Notes under the pieces: generated by a model | The model's input: the letters and a program-made list of their open reading frames with translations, nothing else | What the model was told of the DNA's origin: nothing | Databases searched by the model: none | Program-made: the position numbers and the translations under genes | Shown here: one piece after another, positions 47,527-59,200 of the stretch | Layout: every line of letters starts with the position of its first letter | How positions within the stretch are numbered: position 1 is the stretch's first letter | Assembly (NCBI GenBank): GCA_019722365.1 | Contig: JADFUC010001017.1 | Location: 124,001-188,000 of the forward strand | Length of the DNA stretch: 64,000 nt | From: Lithospermum erythrorhizon | Taxonomy: Eukaryota; Streptophyta; Magnoliopsida; Boraginales; Boraginaceae | Reading direction: 5' to 3'

Positions 47527-50500
47527 CAATGGTTCTTCTTCCTCTGTAAACTTTGGCCCCATATTATAAAACTTTTTGAAGAGGTACTAAATTATTTTGG
47601 AATTTTGTGAGAAATATAAACAAGAAAGGTTAAAACTCAAATGGCAAGAAGGAGAAAAAAAACTTGATAATGAAGAAACAGAGACTAAATTTTACAGTCG
47701 TTGTAAAGAAATTACTAGTTGTAAACTTGATAGAGTATTTATATGTGAAAAAAAAAATAAAACCTTTTTTGATCATGTAGGTCTATTTAAGTGGAGCGAA
47801 TGATTAAAATGGCCCTAGGCAAGTTAAAAAGTTTAGTTATCGTAGTTTAACGAAAATAATACTCCTCCTATTCAAGTTTTTTTTTTATAGATAATTAAGT
47901 AGTATTAATAAAAAATAAATGTTTATGTCGTCAAGGTTATTACAAGATATTGAATTGAATGTACTAATGTGTATGTTTTAAATTTGAAAAGCATCACATA
48001 TAGGATCGTAGAGGGCGCAGCCAAGCGGAGCGAGGATGAGAGAAATTAGAATGGGAAAAATTTAAATGATTAAAATGGGAGGAGGGGGAAAACTTGAATA
48101 ATTAAAACTTTAAACTAAAAAACCTTAACTACAACAAAAATAGAAAAGGTACTCATAGAGATTTGAAGTCACACAAATTTTATTTTTTATGCGTATCTTT
48201 ATTAATTCACATTAAAAAGCTTCGGCTTCTGATTTCTGAAATATATAAAATATTAGAATTAACGAGCTTGAACTTGTTCAGGCAATATATGACTTTAAAT
48301 ATATTAGATGGGCCTTGTTTATAATTTGAAAAGGAGGAGTAATATTTAATTGAGTAATATTTAATTATGTAATTTAACATAAGTTCTACGATAGTCCGAA
48401 TCAGATTAGAGTTGTTCAGTGAATGACAGGACTTGGACTGAAAATCCAGCTCAAAACTAAATGCAGTGAAAATGTAACTGGAAATAAAGGCCCCGGACAG
48501 CAAAAATTAGCTTTTTCTTTATAAAAAATAGCTAATCACTAATTACTAATTATTAACGTATATAAAAGTTTGAATAAAAAATTGTGTTTTTCCTTTTTTC
48601 ATATTAACTACAAAATTATCCTTTTCTCCCAAATCTAAAATTAGGCAAAAAAAAATTATCTTTAATTAATAAATTCACCTCTTAATTGATAATTTATGAG
48701 TTAATGAAATTACTTCTTATTAAGTATTATCATACTTTATGTTTAACGCGTATGAGGAACTACTTATTATCATGATGTGACTATATTGCTCACGGTATTC
48801 CGTGTGTCTATATGGCTTTAATACATGAATGAGAGGAGCTTGATTCTTTTTACGTAGGTTTCTCCCGTTTAATTTGTATTTGATCGTTTTTACATATAAG
48901 TAAAATGTTTCAATCGTGTTTTAATTGAGTACACGATTCAATAAATAGGTTAATTTTCACAGCGTAATACAAAGGAAATGATAAATTACACAAACTAAAA
49001 AACTTAAAGTATAATTATAAAATTAATTAATTGAGCGGTCGATTAAGCTGTTATTCAGCGGTTTGTGGTGAAGAGTGAGAAACATGGAGCAATAATAAAG
49101 AGAAATATATCCTTAAATATGAAAAAGATTTGTAATAATATACGATACGATATGTAGCATTAGAATTTTTAATGTGTTACGCAATGTATCTTGTATGATA
49201 CAAATATAATGCTTTGGAAATCTAATATAACGACCACTTTGAATTCGGCCTTGCGAGTTAAAGATCATTAATGGCCTGTACAGAGTCACCAATCGATGGA
49301 TATGTGACGTAAAATGAACTTGACATTAATAATAGCAATACGCAGCACGTTCGTCGTGGTGAGCCCAACAACCTTAGCCAACACCAATCCGCATCGTCAA
49401 CATACATGCATCAGCTTTGAATATCTGACAATCTGCTGACATAGTCTTTGATATACATCAAGGTGGTATTATGTCCAAACATGATACTCGATATACAACG
49501 TAAAAGTTAGAAGCATATGAGGAAGCAAATGGGAAAATGAATGTTGAGGAATTGCATCACGACCTTTTCTGATCTTATTCATGTGCTGTCAATAGCTCTT
49601 AATGACGCCAGTGGGCATGCAGCAGCCGTCGTGGAGAATAGGGAGTAGGCTAGAAGTTTAGTGAATCACAATCTGCTTGAATAGTATACAACCGTATATA
49701 AACATACTTATATATAAGAACATATGTATAAACATTAATAAAGCTACTCAATGAACAACTTCTCCCCAATTACATAGTAACAACATTGTGTCAGCTTTAT
49801 GGAATCGACGCGCTCATGTATATTTATAGCAGTAATGACAGCAGCAATCAAATATTAGATTCCAATAAGCAACCACGATCAATAATGGTTAGTCGACAAA
49901 ATACATAACGTAAAAACATAGTAATAGTGGCAAATAGCTGTCCTTGTCTGCCGTCTCGACGTATATACGTAAATCATAGGTAGAGGCTGCACTTGATAAA
50001 TATCGCTTTTGAACCTCAAACATCTCGAATTTTGCCCTCGATAACCATATCCTTTGTGGAAACTACTCGATTCGAGTACATCAGATATATATATATCGGT
50101 TTTATAAATCAACCTGAAGAGAATACAACATGACCACAAGCGATACGACCCTTGTGCTTTGATCACACACTTAATAATCGTAGTATAATCATATGACTAT
50201 GAAATCTCCTTAACATGTCTGATAACTCGATACTCGTTCAATATATGCTATGAAAAGCAAATATATAGCAATAATATGAAAGGTTCGTATTGAGATTTGT
50301 ACTCGGCTTCGGCTAACAGTAAAATATCTACAGGTAGTCGCGTCTTAGGTCGGTTTCAATTTCACATCAAGCGATTATATATGTTATTTGCTGGTTTAAT
50401 AACCTTACCTTTATACTCTATTAAATCCCCGAAATAAAATCAAATATGATCCAGTAATCCAGGTATAATGATGTAGTTCAAAATGTAGTAAAATATTAGC

Positions 50501-50592
50501 ATAAAAAATAATTTTATCCATTTAAATCCCTAATTATTATTATTACGGATGCATAATTCAAAAATAAATATTAAATCAACTTTAAAATTTAA
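47527..50592. other. AT-rich spacer, right part of duplication copy 2
   Basis: Similar to 30,010-33,180 but with many substituted words. No gene is supported. Short frames at 48,207-48,503 and 49,879-50,166 (minus) have no counterpart in copy 1 and no recognisable domain. Confidence 0.5.
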
Positions 50593-51523
50593 TGATTAAA
50601 ATTGATTGAGTGGTGTTTAATAATTAATTAGGCAAAAGCAATCATCTTAGCAGCTACATAGCATGACTTACACTTTCTTTGATCGATCGATCGGCTTTCG
50701 ATCAAAAACAAAACAAACCGAACCATGAACATTCTTTTGTTGAGCTACTATTTAGGTTTCAACTGACTTTGTCACATGTTTTAGAGTAAAAAGTAGGTCT
50801 TTCATTACTGACCTGACATAGTTTCTTGAGAGAATAATTTGGTTATCATGCAAAAGTATATAAAAAATCTTCAGCTTAATAGAAATTAGGACAATAGAAG
50901 AAGAAGAAATAGAGATGTTGTAGATCCGTATGATCGGTGATTGGGATTGGGTAAAATGAGGGTATGATGAGGTAATGGGTAGTTGTGAGATGGGTTGAGA
51001 AAGATAATACATTTTTATTTTATTTTTTATTTAATTAATTTTAATATATTAAACATTGACCCAATTAATTATTTATTTAAAAATAACCCGTCAAATGTAA
51101 TATGTTGCAATGTACATTTTATAAATTAAGTTCTTTCTTTATAGATGAAGTTTAGATCTTAGAAAAGATATTTCAAAGTTCGGGGTCTTCGAAGTGACGA
51201 GCGCATTTGAAAGGTTTGAAAGTTTAGATATACATTTGAAATATTTTCCATAATTTAGGTGCATGTATGAAATTTAGCCTTTAATTAAAGCACCCAACTA
51301 AGGAAAAACAAGATAATCATAGAAGTGAACATAATACAAAGAAAAGGTAAGACGATACCTTTAACTAGAGGAATATATATATATATAGTATACTAAACAA
51401 TTACTAACAATAAATAAATAACTAGCTCTTCAAGATTGACAAATATTTCATTTAGATCGGTTTACTTGTTTGCTTCTCTAAAGGCATACCAATGAGCAAC
51501 CTCAAATCAACAAAGAATAACAA
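50593..51523. promoter_or_regulatory. Upstream region of the epoxide hydrolase gene
   Basis: Single-copy AT-rich spacer containing a GATCGATCGATCGG run near 50,682 and a TA-rich stretch at about 51,377 (ATATATATATATATAG). It should hold the promoter of the gene starting near 51,524. No defined element can be proven. Confidence 0.35.
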
Positions 51524-53567
51524 ATGGTAAGTTGAGCACAAATTTGTGAGAGGTGTAAATGGACTCAATAGCACATAGCAGAAGTGGGTGAAAGGCCTTT
51601 CGTCTCTCTTCGTCCATGGCTTCCCTGAACTCTGGTACTCATGGAGACACCAGATGATTTTCTTGGCTGATCATGGCTATCGAGCTATAGCCCCGGATCT
51701 TCGGGGCTATGGCGATACCACCGGGGTAGACGTGGGTTATTCTGACAATTTCACTACCCATCATCTTGTTGGTGATCTTGTTATTCTGATTGATGCTATT
51801 GCATGGATCAAGAAAATTTATATTGGTCATGACTGGGGTGCCTCCATTTCTTGGCAGTTGTGCTTGTTTGGAGCCTGATAAAGTCAAGGCTTTGGTGAAT
51901 TTGAGTGTACCATACTTTCTAGAGCCAAATACTGTGAACATGGGTGAGATGTTGAGGGGCTGTATGGTGATGACTTCTATGTCATCGGGTTTTGGAGTAC
52001 AAAATTATTCACCCTGTTCCGTGCTTTCTTAACCTATGTAGCAAAACAAAATGGTGTTACCATAAATAAATATGAAATAAACTTCAGTTTGGGTAAATTA
52101 TTAAACAAATTTACAAATCACATGTTAAAAACATTGATTTACTAAAAATATTTAAGTAGATGGATTATTAAAATCAAGTATTAACTTCTTTGTTTTGTGA
52201 AAAAAGTCAACTCCTTCCTTGTAAATTTGAAGGGTATTGGATGTGACAAGTTTTTTCTTTTTACACATCTTTTAAAGTTTTTAAAAAATTGTTTGATTAT
52301 GATTGCAGGAACCTGGTGACATTGAAGCTGAGCTAGCTAAGATTGACATCAAAACAGTCATAAAATCATTTTTCAACACATTCACACCCGGAACATTGTA
52401 TCTCCGCAAAGGTGAAGGTTTTGGTGATACACCAGTTGGCTTGCCACCATGGTTGTCAATTGCAGATTTGGAATATTATGCAACCAAATTTCACAAAACT
52501 GGCTTCACTGGAGGTGTTAATTACTACCGGGCTATTGCCAAGTTAGTCATCTTTTATACTCTCATCAAATACTAAATTATCATGCTCTTGATTGATCGCA
52601 TAGATCATGCATATAACATATAACGGTTTCTTATTTAGTCTGTCATCTCCAAAATTTTGCAATTAATGGTCATATATTATATGCATATGTTTCCCTATTC
52701 CTTATTTATTCAGATTCTCAAGAGATCTAACTTTTATATATAAGTATATTCTAATAAAAACGAAGTAATTATTGTGGCGATTTCTTCCTTATTAATTCAT
52801 TGATCAACCATAGTATCGTTATGAACATGCTGCGATTGCTCATGACTTATTATACCCTGCGTTGGTGTGTGCAGGGTAGTGGGCCTAGAAACTTTCAAGG
52901 CATCAAATGAAATATTATTTGTTCACCCCACAACAAATGTTCTTAGAAGTTTCAAATGATATATGTTAAGAAACTTAAAAAGAAAATAATGTAAGTGAAA
53001 AATAACATTAACATTAGAAGGGTGCAGGCCAACTACGCTCAGGTTACTTGCATCCATAGAAGCTAAATCAAGAAATAAATTGCGACGACCTGTTTTTCTT
53101 ATTTAGATGCTTCAAGTGTAGAATTACTATTATTGTCATTCTTGGCTTATCCCACAAGGATCAATACAGAGCATAAATGAGGGATATGCTATCTTTGTCA
53201 TAACTCAACAACCGGCCTTGTTAACAACTCCCTCCCAAATCCTTGAGAGTAAATCATACAACTTTATTTCATGTACTTAAGTTTTGCATATTCAATTTGT
53301 GAAGTTATTTGCAATTGCAGATCATGGGAACTCACGGCACCTTGGACCGGGGCCAAAGTCAACGTGCCAGCCAAGTTCGTCGTGGGGGATAATGACCTAG
53401 TTTATCACATGCCTGGAGTAAAAAACTATATAGACAATGGTAAATTTCAAAGAGACGTCCCCATGCTGAAGGAAGTAGTACTCATCAAAGGCGCATCACA
53501 CTTTATCCAACAGGAAAGAGCAGATGAGATAAACAAACATATTTATGACTTCATCCAAAAGTTCTGA
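51524..53567 (+). CDS. Soluble epoxide hydrolase (alpha/beta-hydrolase fold)
   Basis: Hydrolyses epoxides, such as those of fatty acids, to diols; plant forms take part in cutin monomer and defence-lipid metabolism. Exon 1 (about 51,524-51,988) encodes the oxyanion motif HGFPELWYSWRHQ, then APDLRGYGDT, the nucleophile elbow GHDWGA and PDKVKALVNLSVPY. Exon 2 (52,309-52,541) carries the cap segment EPGDIEAELAKIDIKTVIKS through GFTGGVNYYRAIA, with the cap tyrosine in NYYR. Exon 3 (53,321-53,567) holds the acid residue (VVGDNDLVYH), the catalytic histidine (KGASHFIQQERADEI) and the stop. Splice sites AA|GTTAGT and GCAG|ATC are clear. Exon 1 has small indels, including a missing base at VNGLN(M)H near 51,569 and an extra base in CLFGA/PDKVK. 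The start is inferred from GVNGLN, which normally lies near the N-terminus. All catalytic residues are present. Confidence 0.85.
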
Positions 53568-54251
53568 AACTGATAATACTATCATACCTAGATTTTATGG
53601 TTTATTGGCTCAATTGTCTCATGGACCATGATGATTCCAAACTATTTTCTGTTGGAGTAATGTCTCAATATATTAGTATTAATAGTACTCAATCTTTTCA
53701 AACGTTTGAATTTGCTAATAATGGTTCTAAATGAAATGAATATACATTATGTATATATTAATTTCTCTTAATTTCATTTGAGCCGTTGCATATCGTTTTG
53801 CATTGATTTCGATTAGCCATTTTACTCATATGCTTTTCTAATCTTTTACTATAAATTAATAATGGTCTGCCACTCTATCAGACATCACAAAAGCCAATTA
53901 TCACATGCAACATTCTCTTTAGTTTTCCAATTGTTGTCCGGCCAGTTCTGCTTATCAACATTCTGGTTCCAAATTGGTTTCAGTTTATGACTCTTCCATT
54001 TCCATATAGTTCGCTGATGCTTAATTTAAATTATTGTTACGTGCTTTTCCAAAGTCATAGGCCATGAGTGGACGTGTTAACAGTTCTTTGATGCTTTGGG
54101 AGGCTTCTGCGAATACGATTAGCAGTGCATCTTAGAGGTAACTTCAATTAATTGTATAAAATGCGATACTTGTGAATAGATAAGTTTTTGTTGTTATTTG
54201 TCATTGTTATTTCATTTAAGTTTTACAATTTGAAAGCAATTTATTATAACA
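53568..54251. other. 3' flank of the epoxide hydrolase gene and leader of the Copia element
   Basis: The first 200 bases should be 3' UTR. From about 54,040 the sequence is probably the untranslated leader of the Copia element whose gag begins at 54,252. No 5' LTR was recognised. Confidence 0.4.
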
Positions 54252-55321
54252 ATGGCACCTAACTCAAATAATGGAAGTAAACCTGATTTGTGTAAGTTGG
54301 AACCGCTTGATAGAAAAAACTATAAATGTTGGTCTCAAAAGATTTTAATATTTTTTGAGCAAATAGAAGTTGACTATGTCTTGTTTAATGATCCATTGGT
54401 TCCAATTTATTTGGTCTCAAATGATCTAGTTCTTCTCCTATTGATTCTATAATTAAGAAAAATGAGGAAGATATTATATTCTTAATCACATGGTCGATAA
54501 CTTATTTGATTTATTCATGATTCATAAATCTGTAAAGTTTATTTGAGGAACTTTAGAAAGTAAGTATGAGAAGGATGATGTTGGAAAAAAGAATATGTAG
54601 TTGAAAAATTGTTGGGGTTTAAATTGGTTGATGATAAGCCTATTATGGATCAAGTTCATGTCTTTGAAAATTGTAATATGCGATGTTGAGGTATGGAAGC
54701 TGGGCGATATATATTATTTATGGCTAATGTTCTTTTGGTGAAATTCCCTTCAACTTGGAATGAGTATAGGAATCGCTTGAAACACAAGAAGAACGACATG
54801 TCTCTCCAGGAGCTGATCAGTCACATAAGGACTGAGGAGGCAAATCGTCTCAAAGACAAAGTTGACTTTGTGGCACAAATTTCAACTAATGCCAACTTAG
54901 TTGAAACCGGCGGTCCGCCCGTGTTGCCGGGTTCAGGAAAAAGCCGTGAGGAAAGTGGTAGTCCAGAAACCAAAGCCAGAGCAAGTTCGAGCCACGTGCA
55001 AAATTCAAAAAAATGTGAACTGTTGTGCTATGTTTGTGGAAATACGAGGACATCGGGCTGTCGAGTCTGTTGCCAAGATAACTCCTCAAGCTAACATTGT
55101 TGAAAGCCGGACCAGCGTCATTTGCTTTTTAGTAGTTGAAGTGAATGCAGTTGCGGTACTACAACGACTCCGTGCTTTCGATGCTTGGAAGCCCCGACAC
55201 ACTGCGCAGCAAGGAGATGTTCCAGAACTTTGTAGAAGTTATAGATGGAGAATGCGTCTATATGGGTAACTCTACTATTGCTAGAATTACTAGTAAAGGG
55301 AAGAAGATATCCACCCAAAAC
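54252..55321 (+). mobile_element. Ty1/Copia gag-protease region, interrupted by a nested element
   Basis: Gag begins MAPNSNNGSKPD, then LDRKNYKCWSQKILIFFEQ (UBN2/DUF4219-type gag). After a frameshifted stretch it resumes with FPSTWNEYRNRLKHKKNDMS and SHIRTEEANRLKD. A CCHC zinc knuckle is visible in two frames (CYVCG, then GHRAV) at about 55,026-55,060. A protease DSGA-type site, garbled by indels, lies near 55,155, followed by SKEMFQNFVEVIDGECVYMG. The frame is then cut at 55,321 by an LTR, and the next expected Copia segment appears only after 63,737. Many indels break the frame. Confidence 0.8.
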
Positions 55322-56263
55322 TGTTGAAATTAATAGTTATTGGTTTCGTTTATTATGCTGCAAATGGTATTATAGATTAGACACTAGTTTAGTGAATGTG
55401 GCGACATAAGCCAGACGTTCAGTATGGTAATTGTGATGCCCAGTCAGTTACGCTGATAATCTGGGGATTATCTTGGGATTCTTTAGATGCAAATGCATGT
55501 CGTTATAATAATAATAATGGTCAGTATATTATTATACGACCTTTGATATACAGAGCACTGAAGGTCATATGCTTGTCTGATTGGCATTAAGTATATTTAA
55601 ATGTATGAAATTAGGCTGCATTGCTAAATTGAGGATTGATTGTAATCAACGAATATTACAAATTAGCGATTTTACATTGATAGTATAAAATATAGAATTG
55701 GATAAACCTGCAATTAATTAATTGGTCGATTAAATTAATTACATAGTTAGTTAATTTCGTTAGTAACTTGTTTGGTCTTATCATCTTTCATTAGTTACTA
55801 ATAATAAGCTGCCCCAGTATTTGGTACTTAACGGTTTAATTGAATTAAGCGAGGTTGGGCTACCGTTAAGCTGACCGGTGAGATTTTAGGTTGACCACAT
55901 ATAAGCCGAAGCTTATTAGGTTTTAAGTAGATGAAAAAAACACAACCTCGCCACTTTAATCATAGTATGGCGAAATCATTAAGGAGAAGAATTGAAATTC
56001 TTCTGATTTTATCAGGTCTTTTGAGATGTACTTGGCTGAAATGTAGGATTGACATATAAAGGTGTGGACCCATTGGAAGCTGATTGGAGTGCTCGAGAAT
56101 TAGAATTCATAGGAGGAGGATTGAGAAAGGAGTTGTTGATAGGCTTCAGTAGGAAATCTACGTAAGTTTTTTCCACTTTTATTTAGTTCATAGTTAAACA
56201 CTTAATAGATCATGTAAATATGTTTTGATTAGAGTTTTATATGAATATGCGTATTTTTCGATA
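55322..56263 (+). mobile_element. 5' LTR of the nested element
   Basis: Starts TGTTGAAATTAATAG and ends near GTATTTTTCGATA. It aligns over its whole length with the LTR at 62,807-63,737, for example ATAGTTATTGGTTTCG, GATTTTAGGTTGACC and TTGTTGATAGGCTTCAG. Substitutions and small indels are frequent, so the insertion is not recent or the sequence is noisy. Confidence 0.8.
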
Positions 56264-59200
56264 GTGGCGTCATTGGCTGAATTAAGTTGTTTTACATGAC
56301 TAAAATATATTTAATTGAATATATGAATATATGTTTAATTAATTACATGTCTCTGTTATAAATACAGAAATGTACATGTATGATGATATATATGAATTTT
56401 TTAAGGAGTTCTAATATTTTAATTGATTAATTGTGTTAATTGTGTCAGGATGCTTTGAACTTATCCGTTTCAAATCTAATATTTTCCCGGAGAAGTTTAT
56501 GTTACAGAGAAGCTCTCACAGAAAATTTTGATTTTTTTTGAATTTTCTAAGTATTTTTATAAATTTTCTCAATTATAATGTTTTAATAATTGAAATTACA
56601 TGGTAATTCTCTATAATATAATTTTCATAAATTCTATTAGATCATTTAAGAATATTTATGAAAAAGGTTTTTACTGAAAATCATATTTTTTGGAGTAGTT
56701 TAAAGCCTTAGCGTTTTTAATGGCGTTGAATTAAATTGTAAGCGAAAAATTACTGTAAAATCGGACCTTGAAACTTGCAGGCGTGCAGGCGTCAGGCCGC
56801 TGAGTGGGGTGGTTCCGCCGCCATGATAGGTATTCCCCCTGCCCGGTAGGTGGAGGCGGTAGCGTGTCTATAGGTGGGCCATTGGTTATCGATAAAATCG
56901 TCATCTTGGTATTAGGGTTTTGAAAAAAGCGTCAGTTTCGCCTCATTTAGTTTTTTTTAAATTATAGGTAAATTAATTTTGGGTTTTTTATGAACAAATA
57001 TCATATATTAAATTATGGTATTGTAATTACAAAATTTAAAATGATTTACATTAATTGATTATCCACTTGTAATGGTTAACCTTTTAGTTATTAATTTATT
57101 AAAAGGATAAACATAATAACAATTATGTAGTTATTAAATATATAATGAATATCATTACTTGCAAATATTTATATTATTATATATCGTAAGAAATAATTAT
57201 TGTGATAATTATTGGACATTTATATATATATATATATATATCAATTAATTTGATTATATATTTTGTATGGATTTAATTATGAAATTCAAATTTGAATTTA
57301 TTCCCACGTCCCACATTTATTGTATATTATGTGATTTGGTGAGTTCTTAACGAATCAAATTATGAAATTTATATGATTGTCGATGATATATTTAAATTTG
57401 TATTTGATTGAGTAATTATCTCGACCTATTAATTAGTATTTATTGCGTACTTATTTCGTATTAAGTATATATTTATTATGTATTAATTACATATTTATTG
57501 TATTAATAATATAATTTGATTTTATGAGTTATTTATTTAAATACCATTTAATATATTTATTGAATCCATACTATGTGATTTATTTAACTGCGTAGATATA
57601 TATTGTAATGAGAATGGAAAGGGGATATATTGATATGATCTAGTTTTGTATTTTTATTTAAATACGGTCTTTTAGCGTTTATTCGTTATGCTTGACCCGG
57701 TGGTCGTATTTATTTATTTTATTTATTTATTTTATTTTACCCGTAAGCCTACGTGTTGTCTTAGTTGGGTTAGTAAATAAATGTCTTGATGTGGAGGCAT
57801 GAAGATGAAGCGACTTGCCGGAGACGACGTTGAACTTGGAAGTTTCCAAAAAGTTGAAAGAATACGATACTGCGTTTTTCAAAATGCTAAAATAGGGGCC
57901 TTATGTTAGTATTACACTTTGTAAAGTGTTATTATAGGTCTATTTATTTTAAGGCACATATCATATATCTATTTGAATATGTATTATTTGTTTTATTTTA
58001 TGATATTGCATATTACTTGAGTATGTGCTATATAACATGTTAAATAATATCAAATAATATTAATCTCGCCGATTAAGTTTAAGCGAAGTGTCGAAACGAT
58101 TTAAAGTTGTACAGCTTGCTCGCATTGTGGAAGCGCTGATGTGATGGCAGGGTGTCTTTAATTATTCTTGATAGGTATATTATAAATCGTGTTGTTGAAG
58201 TGATTTAAAATTAACGTTGTGGGCTTTTAGAGATGATCATTCGAACTAATGTATTGGTTTTAATAAATGAAACATAGGTGATTACTCGTTGTCGAATTGG
58301 CAGCGCATTAGGAGTGTTAGTGACACGAGTTGTGGTGATGCGATTGATTAGTTAATACTTAATTTGTGTTGGGATTGAAAATGTATGCGATTATTCTGGA
58401 TTTGAATTCAGCCATGATGGATCTTGAACTCACACTTGTACATTTTGTGAGATTTGAAATATAGATATAATATTTATAATTTATTTGTAATATGTTTTAA
58501 TTTATTTTGAATTCACACTATCTATAGCTGCATGTTTCCTAATACGATTGGCACACTAGGATTACCTGTTTATTCATTGATAGTGGGCAATTAAAAAACT
58601 TTATTATGTGAAATAAAACAAGTTAAGGAGAAATCCATAAACTTGTGGTAATATATAGTGTTATAAATGCTAAACGTTTTCCTTCATAAACCATTGAAGA
58701 AGATTATCTTTAATAAAAGACAATTAAGGAATACGTAATTATTTCCAAAACTTTGATTAATCGCGTGGACGTTACGAACAGGTTCGAGTTAACAAAATAT
58801 GTAATATGATTGAGAATAATTAAATTTTATCTCGATCGAAATTGATGATGCTATGAAGACTAATATGTTATATTTATTATTAGCCGCCCATATAATTTTA
58901 AATAATTGGTTTAATCTCTTTATAGCAATTGAGAAAACTATTAGATGAACTTCGAATGTTATGTATACGTTCAGGCATTATGCGTTGGTATTTAGGTTTA
59001 AATCGACAAGAATGAACTGGAGTTAAGTGAATTGTTTATGAAGCAATAAGCTCGTGGTTTTTTAATATGTAGGATAAGTAATATCATAGTTTGCATCACT
59101 TGTAAAGTTGAGTGCCTGAAGCGTAATTTGAAGTTAATGATTAATTTGTTATTTCAAATATTAGGCCTGAAGGATATTTAATAACACTTGAGAAATAGAA

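Larger units (their letters stand above)
40350..50592 (+). repeat. Segmental duplication, copy 2 (direct, about 10.2 kb, reduced)
   Basis: Same order as 19,930-33,180, with at least two large losses: one of about 1.8-1.9 kb joining E2 exon 5 to FAHD1 exon 1, and one of about 0.9 kb removing FAHD1 exons 3-4. The identity is high in E2 introns 3-4 (long runs identical) and poor beyond about 48,000. Confidence 0.9.

Noticed and set aside
51639..51941. Minus-strand 100-codon frame over epoxide hydrolase exon 1
   Set aside because: A shadow of the real exon; the plus strand carries the HGFP and GHDWGA motifs.
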